A program made the translations under genes and the position numbers. Shown here piece after piece: positions 1 through 8,155 of a stretch of 34,298 nucleotides of DNA (position 1 is its first letter; each line of letters opens with the position of its first letter). Source of the DNA: Streptomyces chilikensis (GTDB lineage: Bacteria > Actinomycetota > Actinomycetes > Streptomycetales > Streptomycetaceae). The notes beneath the pieces were generated by a model. The model searched no databases, had not been told where the DNA came from, and worked only from the letters and a program-made list of their open reading frames with translations. The stretch lies in NCBI RefSeq assembly GCF_001642695.1, contig NZ_LWCC02000121.1, positions 1-34,298 of the forward strand, given 5' to 3'.

Positions 1-1405
1 TGGTCAGCGCGATCAGCGCGGCGCCGTGCTCCCGGGCCAGCTCGGTGACCCTGGCGAACCGCGACCCGGGCCCGGCGCCGTCCTCGTAGTTGACGGAGTT
101 GATGACGGCGCGCCCGCCCAGCTTCTCCAGGCCGGCCCGCAGCACCTCCACCTCGGTGGAGTCCAGCACGATCGGCAGCGTGGAGGCGGTCGCGAACCGG
201 CCGGCCAGCTCCGCCATGTCCGCGACGCCGTCCCGGCCCACGTAGTCGACGCACAGGTCGAGCATGTGCGCGCCCTCGCGGATCTGCTCGCGGGCCATCT
301 CCACGCAGTCGTCCCAGCGGCCCTCCAGCATCGCCTCGCGGAACTTCCTCGACCCGTTGGCGTTGGTGCGCTCACCGATCGCCAGGTAGGAGGTGTCCTG
401 CCGGAACGGCACCGTCTGGTAGAGCGAGGCCGCACCCGGCTCCGGGCGCGGCTCACGCACCGCGGGCACGGCCCCCCGGACACGCTCGACCAGCTGACGC
501 AGGTGCTCCGGCGTGGTACCGCAACAGCCGCCGACCAGGGACAGCCCGTAGTCGCGGACGAAGTCCTGCTGCGCGTCCGCCAGCTCAACCGGCGACAGCG
601 GATAGCGGGCGCCGTCCTTGGTGAGTTCCGGCAGGCCGGCGTTGGGCATGCAGGACAGCCGGATGCGGGAGTGCCGGGCCAGGTGGCGCAGGTGCTCGGT
701 CATCTCGGCGGGACCGGTGGCGCAGTTCAGGCCGATCACGTCGATGCCGAGCGGCTCCAGCGCGGTCAGCGCGGCGCCGATCTCGGAACCGAGCAGCATG
801 GTGCCGGTGGCCTCGACCGTGACCGACACGATCAGCGGGACCTCGAACCCGGTGGCCTCCATCGCGCGGCGGCCGGCGACGACGGCGGCCTTGGCCTGCA
901 GCAGGTCCTGGGCCGTCTCCACCAGCAGCGCGTCCGCGCCGCCCGCGAGCAGGCCCTCGGCGTTCCGCTGGTAAGCATCCCGAATGGCGGGAAAGGTGAT
1001 GTGGCCGAGGCTGGGCAGCTTCGTTCCGGGCCCCATCGAGCCCAGCACCCAGCGCGGACGCCCGTCACGTGCAGCGAACTCGTCGGCCACTTCTCGGGCC
1101 ACCTCGGCCCCGGCCTCCGACAGCTCGAAGATCCGCTCGGCGATCCCGTATTCCCCCAGGGCTGCGAGGTTCGCGCCGAAGGTGTTGGTCTCCACGCAGT
1201 CGACGCCCACGGCGAAGTAGGCCTCGTGCACCGACCGCACTACGTCGGGCCGCGTCACGTTCAGGATCTCGTTGCAGCCCTCGAAGCCCTGGAAGTCCTC
1301 CTGCGTGGGGTCCTGGGCCTGGAGCATCGTGCCCATCGCCCCGTCCGCCACGACCACACGGGTGGCAAGCGCCGTCCTCAGACCGTCACTGCGCGCTTTC
1401 CTCAT
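1..1405 (-). CDS. metH: B12-type methionine synthase, N-terminal part (runs off the left edge)
   Basis: Methylates homocysteine from methyltetrahydrofolate, closing the methyl cycle in the cytosol. The visible 468 codons hold the homocysteine S-methyltransferase domain, beginning about residue 13 with VVVADGAMGTMLQ, then CNEILN and DCVETNTFGAN, and ending with the zinc motif GGCCGTTP near position 490-510 of the window. After it comes a pterin-binding domain with YLAIGERTNANGSRKFRE and a later VLDSTEVEVL stretch. The B12-binding and activation domains would lie outside the window. The ATG at 1405 overlaps the TGA of the upstream kinase (ATGA), so translation is coupled. Its place at the end of a biosynthetic operon suggests a second, pathway-dedicated MetH rather than the housekeeping copy; that is inference. 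Family assignment is secure. Confidence 0.93.
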   Translation of the reverse strand, partial: MRKARSDGLRTALATRVVVADGAMGTMLQAQDPTQEDFQGFEGCNEILNVTRPDVVRSVHEAYFAVGVDCVETNTFGANLAALGEYGIAERIFELSEAGAEVAREVADEFAARDGRPRWVLGSMGPGTKLPSLGHITFPAIRDAYQRNAEGLLAGGADALLVETAQDLLQAKAAVVAGRRAMEATGFEVPLIVSVTVEATGTMLLGSEIGAALTALEPLGIDVIGLNCATGPAEMTEHLRHLARHSRIRLSCMPNAGLPELTKDGARYPLSPVELADAQQDFVRDYGLSLVGGCCGTTPEHLRQLVERVRGAVPAVREPRPEPGAASLYQTVPFRQDTSYLAIGERTNANGSRKFREAMLEGRWDDCVEMAREQIREGAHMLDLCVDYVGRDGVADMAELAGRFATASTLPIVLDSTEVEVLRAGLEKLGGRAVINSVNYEDGAGPGSRFARVTELAREHGAALIALT

Positions 1406-2385
1406 GACAGCCCTCGCACATGAGACACGATGTGCGCAGCGCATCCCACCCCGTAGGTGAACCGCAGCTGTGACAGCAGCGGTTCGCGGTACAGCCGGTA
1501 TTCCTGCGTCCCGACGTACTCCAGGGCGGTGGCGGCCAGGACGCAGCCGAGTTGAGCCGCGCACTTCTCCGGTATTCCCCATGCCGTGCCGGCGAGGAAC
1601 CCCGCACGGAAGGCGTCTCCGACCCCGGTCGGGTCCACGACACCGGCCACCTCGACCGCCGGTACGGTCAGGGCCTTGTGACCGTCGCGCTGGATGCGGA
1701 CGCCCGCGGCCCCGTGCGTGGTGACCCAGCAACCGACGCGGCGCAGGATCTCGGTGGTGGTCAGTTGGGTGCGTTCCTGAAGCAGCGCGGTCTCGTACTC
1801 GTTGGTGAACAGCCAGCGCGCTCCGTCGATCAGTTCGAGGACGTCGTCCTTGCTCAAGCGGGCCAGCTGCTGAGAGGGGTCGGAGGCGAAGGGGATGCCC
1901 AGGGAGCGGCATGCCCGTGTGTGCCGGAGCATGGCCGCGGGGTCGTCGGGTGAGATCATCACCAGCCCGAGCCGCCCCACCCGTTCGACCACCCTTCCCA
2001 GGTCGATCCGGTGGGCTTCCGTCATGGCGCCGGCGTAGAAGGTCGCGATCTGGTTCTGCATCCGGTCGGTCGTACACACGAAACGCGCCGTGTGCTGTTC
2101 CTCGCTGACCAGCACGGAGTCGGTGTCGACCCCGTGCTGCTTCAGCCGGACCCGGTAGGGCTCGAAGTCGTCGCCGACCGCACCGACGAGCACCGGGCGC
2201 AGGCCGAGCAGCCCGAGGCCGAAGGAGATGTTCGCTGCCACGCCGCCGCGACGTATCTCCAGCCGGTCGGCGAGGAAGGACAGGGAGACGCGGTCGAGGC
2301 TGCCGGCCAGAAGTTGGTCGGTGAAGCTCCCCGGGAAGGACATCAGATGGTCAGTGGCGATGGAGCCCGTGACAGCGATGCGCAT
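1402..2385 (-). CDS. PfkB-family carbohydrate kinase, probable adenosine kinase
   Basis: A 327-residue ribokinase-like (PfkB) kinase. Glycine-rich segment GGVAANISFGLGLLG is in the N-terminal third and the catalytic/anion-hole signature DPTGVGDAFRAGFLAG is near the C-terminus, with the Asp as expected catalytic base. Beginning MRIAVTGSIATDHLM matches actinobacterial adenosine-kinase-like proteins. A further 24 upstream codons are open, but the ATG at 2385 follows the metK stop by one base, which fixes the start. Between metK and metH it most likely phosphorylates the adenosine released when S-adenosylhomocysteine is hydrolysed, pulling that reversible reaction forward. Substrate is inferred from context; another nucleoside or sugar is possible. 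The end overlaps metH by 4 bp. Confidence 0.85.
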   Translation of the reverse strand: MRIAVTGSIATDHLMSFPGSFTDQLLAGSLDRVSLSFLADRLEIRRGGVAANISFGLGLLGLRPVLVGAVGDDFEPYRVRLKQHGVDTDSVLVSEEQHTARFVCTTDRMQNQIATFYAGAMTEAHRIDLGRVVERVGRLGLVMISPDDPAAMLRHTRACRSLGIPFASDPSQQLARLSKDDVLELIDGARWLFTNEYETALLQERTQLTTTEILRRVGCWVTTHGAAGVRIQRDGHKALTVPAVEVAGVVDPTGVGDAFRAGFLAGTAWGIPEKCAAQLGCVLAATALEYVGTQEYRLYREPLLSQLRFTYGVGCAAHIVSHVRGLS

Positions 2386-2386
2386 C

Positions 2387-3595
2387 TCAGCCCTCCACGA
2401 CCCTGCGCAGGGCGTCGGACCGGTCCGTGGATTCCCACGAGAGGTCGGGAAGCTCACGTCCGAAGTGGCCGTACGCCGCGGTCTGGGCGTAGATAGGGCG
2501 CAGCAGGTCCAGGTCCCGGATGATCGCGGCGGGCCGCAGGTCGAACACGTCGGTGACGGCGGCCTGGATGCGGTCGACGGGCACGGTTTCGGTGCCGAAG
2601 GTCTCGACGAACAGTCCGACCGGCTCGGCCTTGCCGATGGCGTACGCCACCTGGACCTCGCAGCGGGCGGCCAGGCCCGCTGCGACGACGTTCTTGGCGA
2701 CCCAGCGCATGGCGTAGGCGGCGGAGCGGTCCACCTTGGACGGGTCCTTGCCGGAGAAGGCGCCGCCCCCGTGGCGGGCCATGCCGCCGTAGGTGTCGAT
2801 GATGATCTTGCGGCCGGTCAGGCCGGCGTCTCCCATCGGACCGCCGACCTCGAACCGTCCGGTGGGGTTGACCAGTAGCCGGTAACCGTCGCTCTCGAGG
2901 CTGATGCCCTGCTCGGCCAGTGTCTTGAGCGTCGGCTCGACGACGAGTTCCCTGATGTCCGGGGTCAGCAGGCCTTCCAGGTTGATGTCCGGAGCATGCT
3001 GCGAGGAGACGACGACGGTGTCCAGGCGGACCGCCTTGTCGCCGTCGTACTCGATGGTGACCTGGGTCTTGCCGTCCGGTCGCAGGTAGGGACACGTGCC
3101 GTCCTTGCGGACCTCGGTCAGTCGCTGTGCCAGCCGGTGCGCGAGGTGGATCGGCAGCGGCATGAGCTCAGGAGTGTCGTCGCAGGCGTATCCGAACATC
3201 AGGCCCTGGTCGCCGGCGCCCTGCCGGGACAGCCCGTCGTCGCCTCCCTCGACCCGGGTCTCATAGGCGGAGTCCACCCCTTGGGCGATGTCCGGGGACT
3301 GGGCTCCGATCGACACCGACACACCGCAGGAGGCCCCGTCGAAGCCCTTGGCGGAGGAGTCGTAGCCGATTTCGAGGATCGTGTCGCGCACCAGCTGCGC
3401 CATGGGGGCGTAGGCGGTGGTGGTGACCTCTCCCGCGATGTGCACCTGTCCCGTGGTGATCAGGGTCTCCACGGCGACGCGCGCGGCCGGGTCCTGGGCC
3501 AGCAGCGCGTCCAGGATCGTGTCACTGATCCGGTCGGCGATCTTGTCGGGATGTCCCTCGGTGACGGATTCGGAGGTGAAGAGCCGCCTGGTCAT
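2387..3595 (-). CDS. metK: S-adenosylmethionine synthetase
   Basis: Makes SAM from methionine and ATP in the cytosol. The 402 residues are full length for the family. Diagnostic motifs are present in order: [12 protein letters not shown] near residue 14, [15 protein letters not shown] near 127 (usual form has DET; here DDT), and the glycine-rich loop [19 protein letters not shown] near 275-295. The start ATG lies one base after the stop of the carrier protein gene and its stop is one base before the kinase ATG, so it is embedded in the biosynthetic operon. This position points to a dedicated extra copy supplying the two methyltransferases further upstream; the housekeeping copy would be elsewhere. 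Confidence 0.96.
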   Translation of the reverse strand: MTRRLFTSESVTEGHPDKIADRISDTILDALLAQDPAARVAVETLITTGQVHIAGEVTTTAYAPMAQLVRDTILEIGYDSSAKGFDGASCGVSVSIGAQSPDIAQGVDSAYETRVEGGDDGLSRQGAGDQGLMFGYACDDTPELMPLPIHLAHRLAQRLTEVRKDGTCPYLRPDGKTQVTIEYDGDKAVRLDTVVVSSQHAPDINLEGLLTPDIRELVVEPTLKTLAEQGISLESDGYRLLVNPTGRFEVGGPMGDAGLTGRKIIIDTYGGMARHGGGAFSGKDPSKVDRSAAYAMRWVAKNVVAAGLAARCEVQVAYAIGKAEPVGLFVETFGTETVPVDRIQAAVTDVFDLRPAAIIRDLDLLRPIYAQTAAYGHFGRELPDLSWESTDRSDALRRVVEG

Positions 3596-3596
3596 C

Positions 3597-3839
3597 TCAC
3601 TTCACCTCCGCACGGAAGAAGTTCTCGTCGATGGCGTCGAGCGTGCGGATGGCGTCGACCTCGAGGGTCTCCATCTCGATGGAACGGCCGCTGTGCTGCT
3701 CCAGCAGGAAGACGAACTCGACGAAGGACAGCGAGTCGATGAGGCGGTTCTCGATCAGGTCCAGGTCTCCCGGGACGTCCTCGCGGTCCGGGTGGCGCTT
3801 GAGGATCCAGTCCTTCACCTGCTGCAGGGCGTCGCTCAT
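3597..3839 (-). CDS. Free-standing acyl/aminoacyl carrier protein
   Basis: An 80-residue acidic protein with the carrier-protein signature [11 protein letters not shown]; the Ser of DSL at residue 36 is the predicted phosphopantetheine site. The tail [16 protein letters not shown] fits helix III. The open frame extends upstream but the ATG at 3839, preceded by GAGGAG about 8 nt away, is the evident start. It sits directly beside an AcpS-type transferase and an amino acid:carrier protein ligase, so it is the likely acceptor of an activated amino acid and the platform for the oxygenase and possibly the MaoC-like enzyme. It is not part of an NRPS or PKS in this window. No substrate can be read from the sequence. 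Confidence 0.9.
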   Translation of the reverse strand: MSDALQQVKDWILKRHPDREDVPGDLDLIENRLIDSLSFVEFVFLLEQHSGRSIEMETLEVDAIRTLDAIDENFFRAEVK

Positions 3840-3886
3840 GGGTGTGCTCCTCACAATGCTGTGTACGGGTGAGTGGGGCAGGCGTC

Positions 3887-4324
3887 TCACGGCCGGAGGC
3901 CGGAGGGATCGCCGAGGATGGGTGCGGCTACGGCCACCGCGTAGTCCACGTCGTGGCTGATGCTCACCGTGATGTCCGTGATGCCGGACTCCGCCGCCAT
4001 TTCGGCGGCGGTACGCCGCAGCTCGACGAGCGGCCAACCGCCGTCCGAGCGGCGTACCACGATGTCCCGCCAGGGCAGGAACCGGCCCTGGACCCGCAGG
4101 GTCTTGAACGCCGCTTCCTTGGCCGCGATCCGCCCGCAGAGGCTGAGCAGGTCGATCCCGCTGCTCGTGCGGCAGTCGGCGAGTTCTCCGGGGTCCAGCA
4201 TCCGCTCGAAGAACCTCTCGCCGTGGTCCTCGAGGAGCCGGCGGACGCGTTTGACGGACACGATGTCCATGCCGAGGTTCGCCCAGCCCAGGCCGCTGCC
4301 TGCGGCGGTGGGGCGGGCCGGCAC
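3887..4324 (-). CDS. AcpS-type 4'-phosphopantetheinyl transferase
   Basis: Transfers phosphopantetheine from CoA to carrier proteins. The 145-residue product has the AcpS signature: MDIVSVKRV with Asp20, then GRIAAKEAAFKTL with Glu70. The 50-residue spacing equals that of the two Mg ligands in E. coli AcpS, and a C-terminal VSISHDVDYAVAVA strand is also typical. The chosen start is a GTG one base after the TGA of the ligase gene; the reading frame continues upstream but only through the ligase gene. The normal N-terminus is slightly extended here (about 18 residues before MDI). Next to the carrier protein it is most likely its dedicated activating enzyme. Confidence 0.88.
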   Translation of the reverse strand: MPARPTAAGSGLGWANLGMDIVSVKRVRRLLEDHGERFFERMLDPGELADCRTSSGIDLLSLCGRIAAKEAAFKTLRVQGRFLPWRDIVVRRSDGGWPLVELRRTAAEMAAESGITDITVSISHDVDYAVAVAAPILGDPSGLRP

Positions 4325-4325
4325 G

Positions 4326-5204
4326 TCACACCCCCGGTTCGACCGGGGAGAAACGGTTCCTGGCCGCGTGGACGGCCTCTGTGGCGGCGGCCCAGCTGCC
4401 GTGCCGCCGGGTGAGGGCGGACAGCCAGCGTTCCAGGCCGAAGGCGACGCAGCTGGTGAAGGCCGGATCACCGGTGCCGGCGAGGGTGATGGAACAGCGG
4501 TCACCGAAGAAGTTGCGGTGGGTGTTGACGGAGGCTATCGCCAGGTCCTCGTAGAGGAACTCGTGTTTGACGGGTGACAGGCGCTGCAGTACCGCCTTGG
4601 ACCCGCCCTTGTCGTAGAAGGGGTCGCATGCGGCCTCCTTGCGCAGCGGCAGGTCCAGCGCCTGGGCGAAGGCGGTGATGCGGTCGCTGAAGTCGCACAG
4701 GTGCTTCTCGGTGTGTTCGCGGCCGCCGAGGGCCACGATTTCCCTCATGTGGAATCCGAGCTGGCGCCTGAGTCCCTCGTAGCGTTCCTCCTTGCGGAAG
4801 CACCAGCCGACGACGGTGATGAGGGTGTCCTCCGCGACCTCACGGCCTTCGTGGTCGAGGTAGACCGCGTAACAGGACGCGGAGGGCAGGCCGAGTTGGG
4901 CCGGCTGCAAGGTGCTGCAGGGGAAGCATCCGGTTTCGGCACAGAACTCCCCCCGCCGGTCGACCTCGATCGCTGTGGCGACGACGGCCTGGTGCGGGAA
5001 GTTCTCGTAGTAGTCCAGACGCCTCAGGTCCGCGGCCGGAAGCAGCGGGGGCATGGTCATGGAGCGGGCTCCGGCCGCCAGCCCCCAGCTTTCGAAGGTG
5101 TCGTCGAGGAGCCGCAGCAGGGCGGTGCCCTCCGGCCCGAGGGAGGGCAGGCCGTGGGCTTCTCCGGGGGAATTTCGCAACGCTGTGAACGTGGTGTGGG
5201 ACAC
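4326..5204 (-). CDS. Amino acid:[carrier protein] ligase, class II seryl-tRNA synthetase homologue
   Basis: A 292-residue stand-alone class II synthetase core without a tRNA-binding arm. Such proteins activate an amino acid with ATP and load it on the phosphopantetheine arm of a small carrier protein (described for Bradyrhizobium and Agrobacterium homologues). Visible features: SASCYAVY with Cys111, motif 2-like GWCFRKEERYEGLRRQ (134-148), FHMREIVALG with Glu155, and motif 3-like FTSCVAFGLERW with Cys252. Cys111, Glu155 and Cys252 have the spacing of the zinc ligands Cys131/Glu176/Cys279 of the Bradyrhizobium enzyme. The start is a GTG with GAGGTGG upstream. Downstream neighbours are the transferase and the carrier protein, a complete loading module. 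Known relatives use Gly or Ala; the substrate here is unknown. Confidence 0.87.
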   Translation of the reverse strand: MSHTTFTALRNSPGEAHGLPSLGPEGTALLRLLDDTFESWGLAAGARSMTMPPLLPAADLRRLDYYENFPHQAVVATAIEVDRRGEFCAETGCFPCSTLQPAQLGLPSASCYAVYLDHEGREVAEDTLITVVGWCFRKEERYEGLRRQLGFHMREIVALGGREHTEKHLCDFSDRITAFAQALDLPLRKEAACDPFYDKGGSKAVLQRLSPVKHEFLYEDLAIASVNTHRNFFGDRCSITLAGTGDPAFTSCVAFGLERWLSALTRRHGSWAAATEAVHAARNRFSPVEPGV

Positions 5205-5218
5205 GGTGGTCGACCACC
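5205..5218 (-). promoter_or_regulatory. Perfect 14-bp palindrome over the ligase ribosome binding site
   Basis: GGTGGTCGACCACC lies immediately before the GTG start of the amino acid:carrier protein ligase and includes most of its only plausible Shine-Dalgarno stretch (GAGGTGG). In RNA a fold-back would be tight with almost no loop, so a protein-binding dyad or a dimerising element is as likely as a translational hairpin. It may also be chance. Confidence 0.35.
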
Positions 5219-5277
5219 TCTCGGTTGGCCGGCAGCCCGGACGGCGGCGGGACAGGCCGGCAGGACTGTCCGGCAGG

Positions 5278-6168
5278 TCAGATGACCGGCAGCGTGTCGT
5301 CGGAGAAGATGCCGGTCTTGAGGAAGAAGGCGAGCGGCTTGCGGATGGCCTTGCGCTCGTACTCGCGTCGGCGTTCGTCGGCGAGCAGGGCGTTGCGCAG
5401 GGCGAGCGGGTCGGCGATGCCGGCGTCGCGGTAGACGTGCGGGTTGTAGAGGGAGTTGATGCTGAAGACGACGTAGCGCTTGAGGTAGCTCTCCACCTCG
5501 CGCAGCCGCTCCTCGCTCACCGCCTCGCGCATTCGGGTGAACAGCAGCGAGACCAGTTCGCGTCCGAAGGCGATGTGCCGGGACTCGTCCTGGTGGTGGA
5601 GGCGGTTGACCTGGCGGATGGTGTCGCAGAGCGTCTCGTCCTGCGCCATCCGCATGTTGTAGTGGTCGACCAGCTCCTCGAAGAACAGGATGCGGGCGAA
5701 GACGAGGAAGTTCTCGATCTCGGGCTCCCAGGCCGAGTCGGCGCGCATGGCCGTCGAGGGGTAGATCCTGTCGCCGTAGCGCCGGCAGAATTCGGCGAAG
5801 AACCACATGTGTTCGTTCTCTTCACCGATGAAGTGGTGGAAGAAGTCGGACGGCACCTCGAAGCCGGGCATGTGGATGCGGTTGACGACCTCGATGAGCA
5901 GTTCGCGGATGCCGTGCACGTTGAGGCTGTAGAAGTTGATGGACTCCCACCTGGACAGCCGGTGCAGGGTCTCCTCACCGAGCTCGTCGAAGTGCGGCGT
6001 GCCGTAGGGGGTGAGCAGCTCGGGGCTCATCCACAGGCGGTTCTCGTCCAGCTTCTCGGGCCACTGGAACTGCTGGTACGGGTTGTAGTAGTCCTCGATG
6101 GACTTCTCGCTGAGCCGCTCGAGAACCTCGAGGAAGCGGTCGGTGACGGGCAGGGCCGTGGTGGCCAT
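5278..6168 (-). CDS. AurF-type ferritin-like diiron oxygenase (probable N-oxygenase)
   Basis: A 296-residue helical protein of the p-aminobenzoate N-oxygenase (AurF/CmlI) family, which uses a diiron centre and O2 to oxidise amines to hydroxylamine, nitroso or nitro groups. All seven expected iron ligands have candidates at fitting spacing: Glu89 (HGIREL), Glu117 and His120 (EENEH), Glu164 (FFEELVDHY), His191 (LHHQDE), Glu195 and His198 (ESRH). The start ATG at 6168 has GGAG upstream (tctcct on the plus strand). It lies between the methyltransferases and the carrier-protein loading genes, so the likely substrate is the amino group of a carrier-bound or released amino acid. Desaturation or C-hydroxylation cannot be excluded. 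Confidence 0.87.
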   Translation of the reverse strand: MATTALPVTDRFLEVLERLSEKSIEDYYNPYQQFQWPEKLDENRLWMSPELLTPYGTPHFDELGEETLHRLSRWESINFYSLNVHGIRELLIEVVNRIHMPGFEVPSDFFHHFIGEENEHMWFFAEFCRRYGDRIYPSTAMRADSAWEPEIENFLVFARILFFEELVDHYNMRMAQDETLCDTIRQVNRLHHQDESRHIAFGRELVSLLFTRMREAVSEERLREVESYLKRYVVFSINSLYNPHVYRDAGIADPLALRNALLADERRREYERKAIRKPLAFFLKTGIFSDDTLPVI

Positions 6169-6217
6169 GGTCTCTCCTGTCGGGTCGGACGGGTCGGAAC
6201 CGGACGTCGTACACGGC

Positions 6218-7291
6218 TCAGGGCCGGACCTCGTACACGGCGTTGACCGGGGTCTCGGTGGCGCGCCGCCAGCGGGTGAAGCCGGCCTCCTCCGCGATGG
6301 CGCGGAACGCCTTCTCCCCGGAGTGGTTGCCGAGGGCGTGCGGACCGCGCTGGGCGACTGCGACGGGCAGGCACATCACGGCGGACAGCGCCATGAACAT
6401 GCGGGCCGCCGGCGTGCGGGTGTGGATGTCGGAGGGCGAGACGTTGGACTCGACGAGCATCCAGGTGCCGTCCTGGTTCAGGGACTTGTGGACGTGCTGG
6501 GCGGCGGAGACCGGGTCACCCATGTCGTGCAGGCAGTTGAAGAAGGTGACCAGGTCGTACTCGGTACCCGGGTAGTCGTCGGCGGAGGCGGTCTCGAAGA
6601 CGACGCGCCCGGACAGGCCCTCGTCCTCGGCGAGTTGCCGGGCGATGGTGACGGCCTCCTCCGAGTAGTCGAAGCCGTACACCTTGGCCTGCGGGTAGGC
6701 CTTGGCGATGAGCAGGGTCGTGTGTCCGACGCCGCAGCCGATGTCGGCGACGCTGCCGCCGTTCTCCAGCTTCTCGGTGACGCCTTCCAGTGCGGGCAGC
6801 CAGTCGCTCAGCAGCCGGTGCCGGTAGGTGGGCTGGAAGAAGCTGCCCATGCCTGTGTCGAGGGCCGGGTCGTGCTCGGCCCAGCCGACGCCTTCACCGG
6901 TGCGGTAGGCGTCGACCAGCAGGTCCTCGGTGGCGTACAGCGCCTTGAGAGCGGTGAAGAACCCCGCGGCGAAGGTCGCGGAGCCGGGTTCGGCGAGCAC
7001 GGAGGCGTGCGCCGCGGGCAGGGTGTACTTGTTGGACGACGGGTGACGTTCCACGTAGTCGGCGCTGAGCTGGGCGTGCAGCCACTCCTCCGCGTACCGC
7101 TCGGTGATGCCGGCGCGTTCCGCGAACTCCGCGGGGGTGAGCGGGCCGTGTTCGGCCAGTGCGCGGTACAGGCCGAGCCGCTCGCCGATGGAGATGCTCA
7201 GGCCGCGGACGGCCGCGGCGGCGTCGTCGATGACGCGCTGGTGGAAGGCGGTGGTCGGGTCGGCGCTCGGGGCACCGGTCTGCTCGGTCAT
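6218..7291 (-). CDS. Class I SAM-dependent methyltransferase with N-terminal winged helix
   Basis: 357 residues. The N-terminal half (about 20-110) reads as a winged-helix dimerisation domain of the kind found in small-molecule O-methyltransferases and Rv2258c-like proteins. The Rossmann core carries SAM motif I VADIGCGVGHTT near residue 180, an acidic VYGFDYSEEAV motif II region, and DLVTFFNCLHDM as motif IV. The ATG at 7291 overlaps the TGA of the upstream methyltransferase gene (ATGA), so the two are translated together. It is presumably one of the consumers of the SAM regenerated by the downstream genes. Acceptor atom unknown; N-, O- and C-methylation are all possible. Confidence 0.88.
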   Translation of the reverse strand: MTEQTGAPSADPTTAFHQRVIDDAAAAVRGLSISIGERLGLYRALAEHGPLTPAEFAERAGITERYAEEWLHAQLSADYVERHPSSNKYTLPAAHASVLAEPGSATFAAGFFTALKALYATEDLLVDAYRTGEGVGWAEHDPALDTGMGSFFQPTYRHRLLSDWLPALEGVTEKLENGGSVADIGCGVGHTTLLIAKAYPQAKVYGFDYSEEAVTIARQLAEDEGLSGRVVFETASADDYPGTEYDLVTFFNCLHDMGDPVSAAQHVHKSLNQDGTWMLVESNVSPSDIHTRTPAARMFMALSAVMCLPVAVAQRGPHALGNHSGEKAFRAIAEEAGFTRWRRATETPVNAVYEVRP

Positions 7292-8118
7292 GACGTGGCC
7301 TCGTCTCGGATCGCGGTGAACAGGAAGGAACGCGGCACTCGGGGCACCTCACGCGCCGGCACCGGGTAGGGCCAGCGGCCGAAGTCGGCGCCGTCCTCGC
7401 CGGGCTGTTTGACCTCGCGCACCGTCCAGCCGCAGGAGGTGAGCAGCTGCTCGGGCTCCTCGGTGCCGAACAGCCAGGGGTTGCCGTCCTCTTCGAGCGC
7501 CTTCATGAAGGGCCGCGAGAGCGGGTTGTCCAGGGCGGCCTTGCTGATGACGTCGCCGAGGAGGACGGAGCCCGGGGAGCTGTGCTGCCACAGGGTCGTG
7601 ATCAGGGTGCGCACGGCGTCTTCGGGCAGGAAGAACAGCAGGCCCTCGACCACCCACAGCGTGGGCTGCTCGGAGCGCCAGCCCGCTTCCTTCAGCGGAC
7701 CGGTCCAGTCCTGGGTGAGGTCGACGGCGACGGTGCGGCGCTCGCGGCCGGCCGGCTCGGGCTCATCGGCGAGCATGGCCGCCTTGGCCTCGAGAAGCGC
7801 GGGCCGGTCGAGCTCGTAGATGGTGACGCCCGTCGGCCAGTCGAGCCGGTAGTGGCGGGTGTCCATGCCGGCCGCGAGAAACACGACCTGGCGGATCTCC
7901 TGCTCCCGCACCGCGCGGCCGATGGCGCGGTCCAGGTACGTGGTGCGGATGGCGAGGAACGGCACGGTGCCTGCGCCCGCGTAGCGTTCGAGCAGCTCGA
8001 AGCCGGTGGTTCCGGCGACGGTACGGGCGTACGGATCGGCGAACAGCCGGTCCTCACGCTCGGTCTCCAGGGCCCGCGCGGCGGCGGTCCACTGGGCGGT
8101 GCGGGATACGGCCTCCAC
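7288..8118 (-). CDS. LCM-type (TIGR00027-like) SAM-dependent methyltransferase
   Basis: 276 residues of the leucine carboxyl methyltransferase-like family common in actinobacteria. It begins VEAVSRTAQWTAAARALE and has EDRLFADPYA, the SAM motif FLAAGMDTRHYRLDWP, the acidic YELDRP and VVEGLLFFLPEDAV. The frame is open for 28 codons further upstream, but homologues begin at about SRTA; the GTG at 8118 has AGGGAG about 8 nt upstream, so I chose it. Family members methylate carboxylates or hydroxyls of small molecules, so carboxyl methyl-ester formation on the product is a reasonable guess. Overlaps the next methyltransferase gene by 4 bp. Confidence 0.87.
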   Translation of the reverse strand: MEAVSRTAQWTAAARALETEREDRLFADPYARTVAGTTGFELLERYAGAGTVPFLAIRTTYLDRAIGRAVREQEIRQVVFLAAGMDTRHYRLDWPTGVTIYELDRPALLEAKAAMLADEPEPAGRERRTVAVDLTQDWTGPLKEAGWRSEQPTLWVVEGLLFFLPEDAVRTLITTLWQHSSPGSVLLGDVISKAALDNPLSRPFMKALEEDGNPWLFGTEEPEQLLTSCGWTVREVKQPGEDGADFGRWPYPVPAREVPRVPRSFLFTAIRDEATS

Positions 8119-8155
8119 AGGAGGTCTCCCTTCGGGAAGCGCTTGGGAAGCGGGA

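Noticed and set aside
26-1423. 465-codon plus-strand open frame
   Set aside because: Antisense of metH in GC-rich DNA; the translation is low-complexity H/G/V/R and shows no family.
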